A stretch of 48,417 bases of DNA, taken from positions 1 to 48,417 of the forward strand of contig JAIXOU010000053.1 of assembly GCA_027486585.1 (NCBI GenBank), given 5' to 3'. How positions within the stretch are numbered: the first letter of the stretch is position 1; the number at the start of each line of letters is the position of its first letter. Shown here one piece after another: positions 7,552 to 16,158 of this stretch. Source of the stretch: Verrucomicrobiaceae bacterium (GTDB taxonomy: Bacteria; Verrucomicrobiota; Verrucomicrobiia; Verrucomicrobiales; Verrucomicrobiaceae). The translations under genes were made by a program, and so were the position numbers. The notes below the pieces were generated by a model. The model ran no database searches, was not told the origin of the DNA, and worked only from the letters and a program-made list of their open reading frames with translations.

Positions 7552-8579
7552 AAATCCGCGATCTCCTCCTGCCCCTGCTCGCCATTGGCAGCATCGTTTA
7601 CGCCACGACCAGCATCGTCCGCACCCAACCCACCCGCGAACTGACTGATCCCCCCAATGCTCCACCACGCCCCGGCTACGCTCACAACGTCGCAGCCGTC
7701 GGCCTCATCGAGCCCAGCTCAGAACCCATTAGCATCGGCTCCGCCCGTGCCGGAGTTGTCGATCAAGTCTTCGTCACCGTCGGCGATACTGTAAAAAAGA
7801 ACCAGCCTCTCCTTAAGCTCCGCACTAGTGAGCTTGAAGCGGAACTCGCCGTCGCCAACGCCGCCATCACCCAGGCCGAAGCCGCCGTCGAAGTCGCCCA
7901 GAGCCAAGTCACCATCTCGACAGCTCAAGTCAAGATCGCCAGTGCTGAACTCGCCAACGTGCAACGCCTCCTCGACTTCGCTGAAAGCGTCAAAGACAGC
8001 CGTGTCATCTCCGATGAAGAACGCACCCAGCGCAAAATGGCCGTTCTCACCCAACAAGCCAAGTGTCAGTCAGCAGAAGCCTCCGTTGCCTCTGCCATCA
8101 GCAGCGTTGCCTCCGCCAAGGCCGCCGTCGTAGCCGCCAAAGCACAACAACGCGTCACCCAGGTGGAGATCGAGCGGTCCACCATTACCGCCCCACTGGA
8201 TTCGACTGTACTTCAGCTGCGCATCCGCCCCGGTGAATACGTCAGCTCCGCTACCTCATCCACGCCCTGGCTCACCCTCGGCCAAACCCAGACCCTTCAC
8301 CTCCGCGCTGATGTGGATGAGCATGAAGCCTGGCGCATCAAAAGTCAGGCTGAAGCTACGGCCCATGTCCGGGGAAACGCAGATCTGAAAAGCCAACTGA
8401 CATTTGTCCGCTTTGAGCCCCTCGTCATTCCGAAAAAGTCTCTCACGGGAGATGCCACGGAGCGTGTGGATACCCGAGTGCTTCAAGTGATCTACCGTTT
8501 GCAGAATCCCGCTCCCGCCTCTCTCTTCATAGGCCAGCAGATGGATGTCTTCATTGCCGCTGACTCCTCCACGAAATGA
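7548..8579 (+). CDS. HlyD/DevB-type membrane fusion (periplasmic adaptor) protein
   Basis: The protein has 343 residues. It has an N-terminal membrane anchor (LLLPLLAIGSIVYATTSIV), a split biotinyl-lipoyl-like domain (GVVDQVFVTVGDTVKKNQPLL and later STITAPLDSTVLQL) and between them a long alanine/glutamine-rich alpha-hairpin of about 110 residues. A beta-barrel segment follows (LHLRADVDEHEAWRI). It would link the DevC-type permeases to the outer membrane channel encoded next. The start overlaps the ATPase stop (ATGA). Confidence 0.93.
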   Translation: MKIRDLLLPLLAIGSIVYATTSIVRTQPTRELTDPPNAPPRPGYAHNVAAVGLIEPSSEPISIGSARAGVVDQVFVTVGDTVKKNQPLLKLRTSELEAELAVANAAITQAEAAVEVAQSQVTISTAQVKIASAELANVQRLLDFAESVKDSRVISDEERTQRKMAVLTQQAKCQSAEASVASAISSVASAKAAVVAAKAQQRVTQVEIERSTITAPLDSTVLQLRIRPGEYVSSATSSTPWLTLGQTQTLHLRADVDEHEAWRIKSQAEATAHVRGNADLKSQLTFVRFEPLVIPKKSLTGDATERVDTRVLQVIYRLQNPAPASLFIGQQMDVFIAADSSTK

Positions 8580-8604
8580 GGCATACCAAGCACACCAGCT
8601 CCCC

Positions 8605-10002
8605 ATGATCACTAAATTTTTCTATCCTCTATCTGCTCTTGCCTTGACGTCCTGTGTGGTGGGGCCTGACTTTAAACTTCCTGAGATGAAGCTCAGCACT
8701 GCCTGGAAACAGCGGGCCGACGTTTCTGACTTAGCGCTTCCAGATCAATGGTGGACTTTGTTTCGAAACAGCACGCTCAACGGTCTCGTGGATCGAGCTC
8801 TCTTATACAATCAGGATCTGGCCAGTGCGGAAGCACGTGTCGCCACGGCAAGAGCCATGCTGGGCGTGGATCGCGCGGCATGGTTTCCTCAGCTCAGCAT
8901 GGATAATAGGGCCGCGTATGAGCAACTCTCTGCAAACAGTATCGGTGCCAACCTGCCCCCCGGTGTGCCACTGCCGCCGCTAGAGCGAGATCGTCATCAA
9001 GCTTTCGGAAATCTGAGTTATGAGGTCGATCTCTGGGGTAAGGTGCGCCGCAGTGTGGAGGCCTCAAAGGCGCGCGAGACCGCCTCCGTGGAGAATCTCG
9101 CCGCACAGCGCCTCGTGATAGCAGCAGAGGTATCACGCAGCTTTTTTCAAATCGCTTCACTGGATGCTCAGGAGGCTATTTTGCAGGAAACCATCGGTTT
9201 GCGGCAAGAGTCGCTCTCACTCCAGCAATCCCGCTTTCAGGGCGGGCTGGCCAATGAGATGGATGTGGCTCGCTCCCGCACCGAGCTGGAATTGGCAAAG
9301 AATGATAAAATCAATATCGAGCGCCAACGTGGCAATGCGGAGAACGCTCTGGCCGTGCTTTGTGGCGAGCTTCCGTCTTCGTTTCGCTTGGCTCAAAACC
9401 GCCATTTACCGAGTCCGCCTCGCTTGGCCGCCGGGGTACCGAGCACGTTGCTTCAGCGCCGCCCAGACATCCGTGCGGCTGAGCAGGCCATGCGCGAGGC
9501 CAATGCCAATGTTGGCGTGGCCAAAGCCAACTTTTTTCCAGCTTTCAGTCTCGTCGGCAACGGCGGCTTAGAAAGTGTCGGGGCGGAGGATTTCCTGGAA
9601 TGGAAAAGCCGCACGGCCAACATCGGCCCACAGCTCAGCATCCCTTTGTTTCAAGGTGGTCGCCTGCGTGGAAACATGCGCAGTGCCCAGGCCAAGTATC
9701 AAGAAAGCGTGGCAGCCTATCGCCAATCGATCCTGACAGCTCTGGGAGAAGTGGAAAACGCCATGCTAGACGTGAACGCTTATGGTCGTCAGCGTGCTGC
9801 TGTGAGTGCTGCGGTGGCGGCTTCTCAAGAGACCAGCAAACTGGCTCGCCTGCGCTATGACAAAGGACTGGCCAGCTATTTTGAGGTGGTGGATGCGGAC
9901 CGAACGGTACTCACCACACGCCTGCTACAGGCCCAGCTCGATGGCCAGCGCCTGACCGCCACAGTCCAGATGATTCGTGCACTTGGCGGTGGCTGGAAGT
10001 GA
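8605..10002 (+). CDS. NodT-family outer membrane efflux lipoprotein
   Basis: The start at 8605 gives 465 residues with a short lipoprotein signal whose lipobox is LTSC (Cys16). An upstream ATG at 8545 would hide this signal. Family marks include WWTLFRN near the N-terminus, two TolC-type coiled-coil repeats, LLQRRPDIRAAE in the middle and the N-V-G-V-A-K-A-x-F-F-P motif. It should form the trimeric channel that completes the tripartite exporter with the adaptor at 7548. It is separated from that gene by 25 bases and is probably in the same operon. It is the last gene of the exporter locus. Confidence 0.94.
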   Translation: MITKFFYPLSALALTSCVVGPDFKLPEMKLSTAWKQRADVSDLALPDQWWTLFRNSTLNGLVDRALLYNQDLASAEARVATARAMLGVDRAAWFPQLSMDNRAAYEQLSANSIGANLPPGVPLPPLERDRHQAFGNLSYEVDLWGKVRRSVEASKARETASVENLAAQRLVIAAEVSRSFFQIASLDAQEAILQETIGLRQESLSLQQSRFQGGLANEMDVARSRTELELAKNDKINIERQRGNAENALAVLCGELPSSFRLAQNRHLPSPPRLAAGVPSTLLQRRPDIRAAEQAMREANANVGVAKANFFPAFSLVGNGGLESVGAEDFLEWKSRTANIGPQLSIPLFQGGRLRGNMRSAQAKYQESVAAYRQSILTALGEVENAMLDVNAYGRQRAAVSAAVAASQETSKLARLRYDKGLASYFEVVDADRTVLTTRLLQAQLDGQRLTATVQMIRALGGGWK

Positions 10003-10086
10003 AGCTCACACATTTTGGCGGTGTGATTCATGTAAAAAAAGAGGGCAGGCTCTGGGAAAAGCATCATGATGCTGACTGACTTTATC

Positions 10087-11763
10087 ATGAACCGATCTTT
10101 ATTCCTTTTGGTCTCTTTGCTTGGTAGTCTGCTCTCTCTATCCAGAGCAGCTGAGCCTGGATTCCCACACTTTGCGGCTGCGACGGTTCAGCCGCTGGCA
10201 ACAGAAGCAGCGGTGAATGCGGCAAAAAAGGGAGGCAATGCGGTGGATGCGGCCGTGGCAGCAGGTCTGACTCTGGGCGTGGTGGACGGCCATAATTCAG
10301 GGATTGGCGGCGGTTGCTTCCTGGTGATTCGGACTGCTGATGGAACCCTGACTGCCATTGATGGTCGGGAGATGGCGCCGTCCAAAGCCAGTCGTGATAT
10401 GTATCTGATTGGCGGCCACTTGGATAACGAAGCCAGCAAGACGGGGGCTTTGGCCTCAGGGATCCCAGGGGCGCTGCGGGCTTATGATTTGGCCATCAAA
10501 AAACATGGCAAATTAAAGCTGGCGGATCTCTTACTGCCGGCTGCGGACATCGCCGAAAAGGGTTTTCCGATTGATGAGGTTTATGCCCGCAAACTGGCTG
10601 CCACGGCGGAAAAGCTGAAGCTATTCCCCGCTTCTCGAGAGATCTTCTTCAAAGCCGATGGCTCGCCTTTGCAAAAAGGTGATTTGCTCATTCAAAAAGA
10701 TTTGGCCAAGACTTATCGAGCTATTGCAGAGCACGGCATTGCTTGGTTCTATGAGGGTGAATATGCCCAGAAAGTCGATGCGTGGATGCAGGCCAATGGC
10801 GGCATTTCAAGTGCGGCAGACTTTGCCAATTACAAGGCTATCGAGCGTGAGCCTGTGCGCGCAAGTTATCGAGGTTACGACATTGTCGCCATGCCACCGC
10901 CTAGCAGTGGTGGCGTTCACGTGGCCCAGATCCTGAGTATCCTAGAGCAGTTCCCCGTTCGTCATTTTCGTGCCAGCAGTCGGGTGCATGTGATCACAGA
11001 AGCCATGAAATTGGCCTTCGCCGATCGCGCCTATTGGCTGGGAGATCCTGACTTTGTCAATGTGCCACGAGGCTTGATCGATCCTGCCTATGCCAAAGAA
11101 TTGGCGGCAAAAATCAACTTGGATCACATGACACCTGTGCCTGCTCACGGCACGCCGCCGCGCTGGGAAGGCGACATCTTTGGCAAACACACAACGCATC
11201 TGAGCACTGCCGATGCAGAAGGTCATTGGGTGGCATTGAATCAGACCATCAATACCGCGTTTGGCAGTAAAGTCATTGTGCCAGGAACAGGTGTTTTACT
11301 CAATGATGAGATGGATGACTTTGCCGTCCAGCCGGGAGTGCCAAATGCTTTTAAGTTGATCGGAGCAGAGGCAAACAGCATCGCTCCAGGCAAGCGCCCT
11401 CTTTCCAGTATGAGCCCGACCTTGGTGTTTAAAGACGGAAAACCGATATTGACGGTCGGTGCCGCTGGTGGACCGACGATCATTACGCAAACCTTGTTGC
11501 TCATCTCCAATATCATTGATCAGGGCATGGAACCGAACGCCGCGTTGAAAGAGCCACGTTTTCATCAGCAATGGCAGCCTGACGAACTGAAGATTGAAAC
11601 GACCTTTGATGAAAACACCCTAAAACGAGTCGAGGCACTCGGACATAAACTGGACAGATCAGCTGGCTTTGGTGCCTGCCAGTGTGTGATGTGGGACGAT
11701 CAACGGAAGCTTCTTGTGCCTGCTCATGATCCTCGTATTCCAGGTAAAGCGGATGGCTATTAA
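10087..11763 (+). CDS. ggt: Gamma-glutamyltransferase (glutathione hydrolase proenzyme)
   Basis: The start at 10087 gives 558 residues with a signal peptide (SLFLLVSLLGSLLSLSRA). The family GGT marks are in order: NAVDAAVAAGLTLGVV, NSGIGGGCF, the autoprocessing site before TTHLSTAD (catalytic Thr of the small subunit), KRPLSSMSP and GAAGGPTIITQ. The enzyme is periplasmic, matures by self-cleavage and removes or transfers gamma-glutamyl groups from glutathione and related peptides. It stands alone, with 84 bases between it and the upstream exporter genes. I see no unusual residue. Confidence 0.95.
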   Translation: MNRSLFLLVSLLGSLLSLSRAAEPGFPHFAAATVQPLATEAAVNAAKKGGNAVDAAVAAGLTLGVVDGHNSGIGGGCFLVIRTADGTLTAIDGREMAPSKASRDMYLIGGHLDNEASKTGALASGIPGALRAYDLAIKKHGKLKLADLLLPAADIAEKGFPIDEVYARKLAATAEKLKLFPASREIFFKADGSPLQKGDLLIQKDLAKTYRAIAEHGIAWFYEGEYAQKVDAWMQANGGISSAADFANYKAIEREPVRASYRGYDIVAMPPPSSGGVHVAQILSILEQFPVRHFRASSRVHVITEAMKLAFADRAYWLGDPDFVNVPRGLIDPAYAKELAAKINLDHMTPVPAHGTPPRWEGDIFGKHTTHLSTADAEGHWVALNQTINTAFGSKVIVPGTGVLLNDEMDDFAVQPGVPNAFKLIGAEANSIAPGKRPLSSMSPTLVFKDGKPILTVGAAGGPTIITQTLLLISNIIDQGMEPNAALKEPRFHQQWQPDELKIETTFDENTLKRVEALGHKLDRSAGFGACQCVMWDDQRKLLVPAHDPRIPGKADGY

Positions 11764-11825
11764 TGAAGATCTAGTTGTAGCCCCAAGTTAATTCTTCATC
11801 GACCGTCTTCACTGACTGACACCCC

Positions 11826-13541
11826 ATGCTCTACGCCAAATCACTGCTTCCAGTCCTCATCGTCTTTTTTCTGGTGCATTACAGCACGCGGACGCCATCG
11901 ACCCTCAAGTCAGATCGTTCACGCGGTCTGGCCAGACTGGGCTTTGGTTTAGCCAAACTGAGCCTGCTCATTTTGCCTCTCGAATGGATGATCCATTTGT
12001 TCCAGCAAGCAGAGCCTGCGGCATTAACGGGAAAGGCTTTTTGGATGGCTGCTTTAGCACAAACAAGTCAGCTTTATCTAGCGATCTCAGGCCTGGCCGA
12101 TGTTCTAATTGCTGCGTCTATGATCAGGGGGCAGCCACGTGGTGAACTGTGTGATGCACCGTACCGACAAGGCAGCTTTCTTGGACTTTGGAAGCACCTG
12201 CATCTCGGACTTTTAAAGCCTTCAGGGCCGCCTTTAGGGCAAGTCTTGCCGACTGTGGTTCTAGTGGGTGGTGTGGCGGTACTGTGGCATGGAAATTTGA
12301 GCTCTGTCTCCGTCTGGTTTTTGATTCAGCTGGTGATTCTTTATATCGAAGTTTGGCGCAAAAAAAGTCTCTTCGCTCCATTGCCAACGCCCTTCAGAGT
12401 CATCTTCACGATGCTGTTATTTGTGGTGACGAATGTGCTTCTCGTGACGCCTGATTTGCTAACAGCGGTGAATGGCTGGCAAATGATGTTCACCATGGGC
12501 TCTAGCTCCATTTATGCTGCGATGTTGGAAAAGCGCATGACGAGTGGCTGGTTACAAAGCATTCAATTCATCGCGCTCCTGACCAGTGTTGGTTTACCCA
12601 GGCTGCCACTGCTCTTGCAGATGGAAATCAAAACATGGCGCATCCTGGGTTTTGCGCTGTTACCACTTACCGTGCTTTATCCTTTCCGTGATAGTTTAAA
12701 TGCGCCCGCTGTCATCAGGCAAATCGCGCAATGGCCTGTGACGTGGATCTTTGATGAAGGAAACGCGCAGGTACATCTTGGTTACAACGGCTGGTTCTAT
12801 CCCATGCATGAACTGGATCACTTGACACTGCGCCGTGAAAAACCAGGACAAACAGAGGACCTCGTCAAACAGGCCCATACTTTAAAATCATTGGGTGTCG
12901 GCTTGATGGTGATTCCTATCCCAAGCAAAGTGGCTCTGTATCCGCAGCACTTTTTCCGTGGCGATTATCAGGTGCCACTCATGCCGCCTGGACAGAAGGC
13001 TAAAATCGATCAACTCACCGCTGCTGGCATTGCTGTCGTTGATCCCGCTCAGGCGCTGTGGGATCGTTTACTGAAAGAGCAGGCTTTTTATCAGAACGAC
13101 AGTCACTGGACCGACGATACCATGAAGTTCGTGGCGAATATGGCTGCGAAAGAGATCCGCAAACGTTGGCCTGAGCTGCATCAATCTGAGACACCTTTGA
13201 TTCAAGCCACCATTCTGGAGCGTATTGAATCAGGTGATTTGGTGAGAAAACTTTTCCCTTTAGGCCAAAAACAGTTCGGAGAAGAAACCGCACAACTCGT
13301 TTCAATTGCCGGTCTCGGCAATGATCCGAGTTCTCCCATCGTCGTGTATGGCGATGATCTCATTGAGGTCTTTGAATCAGCCACAGCAAGCTTTGGGAAT
13401 GCTGCGGGCCAATCGCAGCAGGCTGGTTTTATCACTCAGCTTGCGTCCCTGTTGGGTAGGCCACTTTCTTTGCCCTCAGATCAGCATCCGCTTACGACCA
13501 AGAAGCTTGTCATTCACCTTCTCTGGGCGGATGAACTCTGA
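11826..13541 (+). CDS. Fusion of a shortened MBOAT (AlgI-like) domain and an AlgJ/AlgX-like domain with degenerate active site
   Basis: The protein has 571 residues. The first 310 hold several membrane segments and match the later part of AlgI/DltB-type O-acyltransferases: the NF-x-x-PY-x-x-S-F-x-x-FW-type region appears as DAPYRQGSFLGLW (110-122), and the MBOAT His lies in VLWHGNLSS (His155). The usual N-terminal third of MBOAT is missing. From about residue 315 the protein looks like AlgJ/AlgX SGNH-type acetyltransferases (HLGYNGWFY, then the Asp-x-His motif DSHWT at 425-429). The nucleophile motif, normally GDS or GTS, reads GDD, so the Ser is absent. It may be an O-acetylation protein with altered or lost chemistry. 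Its 3' end overlaps the convergent gene by 32 bases. Confidence 0.6.
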   Translation: MLYAKSLLPVLIVFFLVHYSTRTPSTLKSDRSRGLARLGFGLAKLSLLILPLEWMIHLFQQAEPAALTGKAFWMAALAQTSQLYLAISGLADVLIAASMIRGQPRGELCDAPYRQGSFLGLWKHLHLGLLKPSGPPLGQVLPTVVLVGGVAVLWHGNLSSVSVWFLIQLVILYIEVWRKKSLFAPLPTPFRVIFTMLLFVVTNVLLVTPDLLTAVNGWQMMFTMGSSSIYAAMLEKRMTSGWLQSIQFIALLTSVGLPRLPLLLQMEIKTWRILGFALLPLTVLYPFRDSLNAPAVIRQIAQWPVTWIFDEGNAQVHLGYNGWFYPMHELDHLTLRREKPGQTEDLVKQAHTLKSLGVGLMVIPIPSKVALYPQHFFRGDYQVPLMPPGQKAKIDQLTAAGIAVVDPAQALWDRLLKEQAFYQNDSHWTDDTMKFVANMAAKEIRKRWPELHQSETPLIQATILERIESGDLVRKLFPLGQKQFGEETAQLVSIAGLGNDPSSPIVVYGDDLIEVFESATASFGNAAGQSQQAGFITQLASLLGRPLSLPSDQHPLTTKKLVIHLLWADEL

Positions 13542-14598
13542 TTTCACTCTGTGGGGCCACTTTGGCCAACGGAGCAACCACATTGATGTTTAAAGGACGA
13601 AAGCGCTCGAAGATACCTGGGGCTAATTCCTTGGAAGTCTCATAACCACGACGCATCATTTCCATCTTCGCGTCAATGTTATCCACATGATGCAACGCCA
13701 AGGCTTCTGGTGTCTTTGGCAGGACCGGAGATCCATATTCGTATTGGCCATGATGTGAGGCGATGAGGTGCAGCAGGTGCAAACGCACCAGATCGCTGGC
13801 GGGTTCCATCATCGTCCACTCGGCGGCCTCAGGGCGATCATGCATGTCACGCCAGAGTTTATTGACCAACTCTAACCCTAAAGTGATGTGGCCGAGCATC
13901 TCGCCATGAAGCTGATATGGCATGGCAAAACTGTTTTCTGGATAAGAGTTTTCCCAGAGTTTTCCGCAATCATGAAAGAGCACTCCAGCAATGAGGAGGT
14001 CTTGATTCAGATGTGGATACACGCCAGAAATTGCCACCGCACAGCGCATCATCTGAGCCACGTGCTCGACGAGACCGCCACGCCTTGCGTGGTGATTCTC
14101 ACGCGCGGCTGCCGTTCTGCGGAATCGCTCCCCATGCTTTTCTAAAAAGAGACTGCTTAAACAGCGCAGACGAGGATCATGAATCGCCTCTACAAAGCTA
14201 GCGATGTCGGCAAAGTCGACTTGTTGACGACTGGCCAAATCAGGATCGCCACCAAGAACGAGGAGTTTTTCTTCCTCGCTCAAAGACCGCATCTGCGGCT
14301 GCCGAGGTTCGATCCCGTACTTGCCTGTATCGATCCATTGAGCTGTCAGCTCAATAAAGTGGCCTCGCTGCAAAGCGCGGGCGTCAGCGAAAAGCGGGTT
14401 ATTGTCAAACAGACGCCAAACCATGGATTCACCGCCATCAGCCAGCTTGATCTCAAAAAACGGAGCACCACCAGAAGTCTGCTTTTCACTGCGTTGATCG
14501 ACTTGAACGTGCACCCGATAAGGCTGAGGTGACGGTCCCGCGACCTGCCGAATTTGAGTCAGAGTCAGTAGATCAGGTAGGTCGTGGCTATCTTCCAT
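13510..14598 (-). CDS. OB-fold/HD-domain 3'-5' exoribonuclease, YhaM-like
   Basis: The protein has 362 residues. The N-terminal 110 residues form an OB-like nucleic-acid-binding domain (FFEIKLADGGESMVWRLFD). An HD phosphohydrolase domain follows, with the His of GGLVEHVAQMM, the HD pair in LIAGVLFHDCGKLWEN, a second His region (LHGEMLGHITLG) and HLIASHHGQYEYGSP. This order matches the YhaM family, known 3'-5' exoribonucleases. It lies 42 bases after moaD in the same direction, so it is probably the third gene of the hpt-moaD unit. The end overlaps the convergent MBOAT-like gene. Confidence 0.88.
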   Translation of the reverse strand: MEDSHDLPDLLTLTQIRQVAGPSPQPYRVHVQVDQRSEKQTSGGAPFFEIKLADGGESMVWRLFDNNPLFADARALQRGHFIELTAQWIDTGKYGIEPRQPQMRSLSEEEKLLVLGGDPDLASRQQVDFADIASFVEAIHDPRLRCLSSLFLEKHGERFRRTAAARENHHARRGGLVEHVAQMMRCAVAISGVYPHLNQDLLIAGVLFHDCGKLWENSYPENSFAMPYQLHGEMLGHITLGLELVNKLWRDMHDRPEAAEWTMMEPASDLVRLHLLHLIASHHGQYEYGSPVLPKTPEALALHHVDNIDAKMEMMRRGYETSKELAPGIFERFRPLNINVVAPLAKVAPQSEIRVHPPREGE

Positions 14599-14640
14599 GG
14601 CTGGAGTGAAGGTTTAATTGTCAAAAGATCAAAGGGGAAA

Positions 14641-14886
14641 CTAACCGCCTTGAACGGGCGGCATGATGGCGACTTCAGCATTGTCGGTCAGAGGAGCTTC
14701 TCTTTTGACATACGTTTGATCGATGGCGACGAGCAGGCTGCTGTCCCAGTCGCGAAGCTTTGGCCAATGCTCGTAGAGAGTGCCGAGAAGATCTTTGACC
14801 TGAGCGCCCGGGGTGCATGTCCAGGGCAACTCTGCGGTGCCGGTGATGTCTTGCAGCACGGAAAAGAAGAGGAGGTGCAGTTTCAT
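14641..14886 (-). CDS. moaD: MoaD/ThiS-type sulfur carrier protein
   Basis: This 81-residue protein has the ubiquitin-like fold pattern of MoaD: an N-terminal MKLHLLFFSVLQDITG strand, the VKDLLGTLYEHWP helix, and LLVAIDQTYVKREAPLTDNAEVAIMPPVQGG at the end. The C-terminal Gly-Gly is the site adenylated and thiocarboxylated in molybdopterin synthesis. MoaD rather than ThiS is favoured by length and by the PP(V)xGG tail. Its start overlaps the hpt stop by ATGA, so it is translationally coupled. No other molybdenum cofactor gene is in the window. Confidence 0.85.
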   Translation of the reverse strand: MKLHLLFFSVLQDITGTAELPWTCTPGAQVKDLLGTLYEHWPKLRDWDSSLLVAIDQTYVKREAPLTDNAEVAIMPPVQGG

Positions 14887-15425
14887 GGCTTGAGAATCCC
14901 GATGCAGGGCAGATTACGAAAGCGACCCTGATAGTCCATGCCGTAACCGACAACAAACTCATCGGCAATTTCAAAGCCACAATAGTCAAGCGAACATTCA
15001 TGGGAGCGAGGGCGCTTTTTATCCAATAAGACGGCGGTACGCAGAGTGGCTGGTTTTTCTGCCATGAGACGCTCTCTGAGGGCGCTGAGGGTGAGCCCTG
15101 TGTCCAAGATGTCGTCGAGAAGCAAAATGTCTTGGCTCACAAAATCAGCTCCAGCTGGCCACTGAATCGCCACTTGGCCTGTGGACTGGGTGCCGCCGTG
15201 GTAACTGCTGGCTCCGAGGGTAACGAGTCGAATGGGCAGATCGATTTGGCGTAAAAGATCGGCTACAAAGAAAAGAGCGCCGTCCATGAGAACGACAACG
15301 GTGATGACTTTACCTTCGTAGTCTCGCTGGATTTGCGCAGCCATGGTGGCCACACGATCATGGATTTCCTCCGCGCTGAGCAGCACGCGGTCGAGGTCGC
15401 TCAAAATGCCTGTAAGTGGGGTCAT
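14883..15425 (-). CDS. hpt: Hypoxanthine phosphoribosyltransferase
   Basis: The start at 15425 (MTPLTGILSDLDRVLLS) gives 180 residues, the usual size for Hpt. ATGs at 15443 and 15521 would add a tail not seen in the family. The PRPP-binding motif is LLLDDILDTGLTLSAL, and the family's V-L-x-G-x-x-x-F region reads VVVLMDGALFFVADLL. FRNLPCIGIL is the usual C-terminus. The enzyme makes IMP or GMP from hypoxanthine or guanine in purine salvage. Purine nucleoside phosphorylase, which supplies these bases, is encoded about 2 kb away at 17504. The gene is divergent from pdxH with a 73-bp gap. Confidence 0.93.
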   Translation of the reverse strand: MTPLTGILSDLDRVLLSAEEIHDRVATMAAQIQRDYEGKVITVVVLMDGALFFVADLLRQIDLPIRLVTLGASSYHGGTQSTGQVAIQWPAGADFVSQDILLLDDILDTGLTLSALRERLMAEKPATLRTAVLLDKKRPRSHECSLDYCGFEIADEFVVGYGMDYQGRFRNLPCIGILKP

Positions 15426-15498
15426 GGGACAAGAATCATGCATCAAGGCGCAAACAAGGGATTGCCGCAATGGCCTGACACGCGTTTCTTCTTCTACT

Positions 15499-16152
15499 AT
15501 GATCGATTTTCCGCCAAACACTCTCCGTGACCTCCGCGTCAGTTATGATCTCGATAATCTGACCGAGGACAAAGCGCCAGCTGATCCTCAAGTGCTTTTC
15601 CAGGCCTGGTTGGAAGACGCGCTTTCCCACAAGCTACCAGAACCCAATGCGATGACTCTTGGCACGATCGGTCTGGATGGTGCTCCAACGGCGCGGACCG
15701 TTCTCCTCAAAGGCTTGGATGATCAAGGCTTTCATTTTTACACGAACTATGAGAGCCGGAAAGGCCAGGAGATTGCTTCTAATCCAGCGGCAAGTGCGGT
15801 GTTTCTTTGGACTCAAAGACATCATCAGGTGAGCATTCGTGGGGTCATCGAGAAGCTACCGCCAGCGGAAGCGGAAAGCTACTTTGCGAGTCGCCCGAGA
15901 GGCCATCAAATTGGAGCCTGGGTATCTGAACAGAGTCAGGTGATCCCTGGGCGCGAGTGGCTGGAAACCCGCCAATTGGAGATGGAGGCACGTTTTGCCG
16001 ACAAGGAGATCCCATGCCCACCCTTTTGGGGTGGCTATGCATTGAAGCCAACTCAGATCGAGTTTTGGCAGGGGCGGGTCAGTCGCTTGCACGATCGCCT
16101 GCGCTACACGCGTGTCGGTGGAGTTTGGAAAATCGACCGACTCAGCCCATGA
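15499..16152 (+). CDS. pdxH: Pyridoxine/pyridoxamine 5'-phosphate oxidase
   Basis: The protein has 217 residues from the ATG at 15499. It shows FMN-binding and substrate motifs typical of PdxH: PNAMTLGTIGLDGAPTART-type N-terminal strand, GFHFYTNYESRKGQ, the VSIRGVIEKL strand, SYFASRPRGHQIGAW and WGGYALKPTQIEFWQGR, with RLHDRLRY near the end. It oxidises pyridoxine or pyridoxamine 5'-phosphate to pyridoxal 5'-phosphate. Divergent from hpt. It ends 6 bases before the convergent glycosyltransferase gene. Confidence 0.96.
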   Translation: MIDFPPNTLRDLRVSYDLDNLTEDKAPADPQVLFQAWLEDALSHKLPEPNAMTLGTIGLDGAPTARTVLLKGLDDQGFHFYTNYESRKGQEIASNPAASAVFLWTQRHHQVSIRGVIEKLPPAEAESYFASRPRGHQIGAWVSEQSQVIPGREWLETRQLEMEARFADKEIPCPPFWGGYALKPTQIEFWQGRVSRLHDRLRYTRVGGVWKIDRLSP

Positions 16153-16158
16153 GCAGGT

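Noticed and set aside
10006..10026. TCACAC/GTGTGA hairpin after the NodT gene as a terminator.
   Set aside because: The stem is 6 bp with a 9-base loop and there is no T-run after it; too weak to call.
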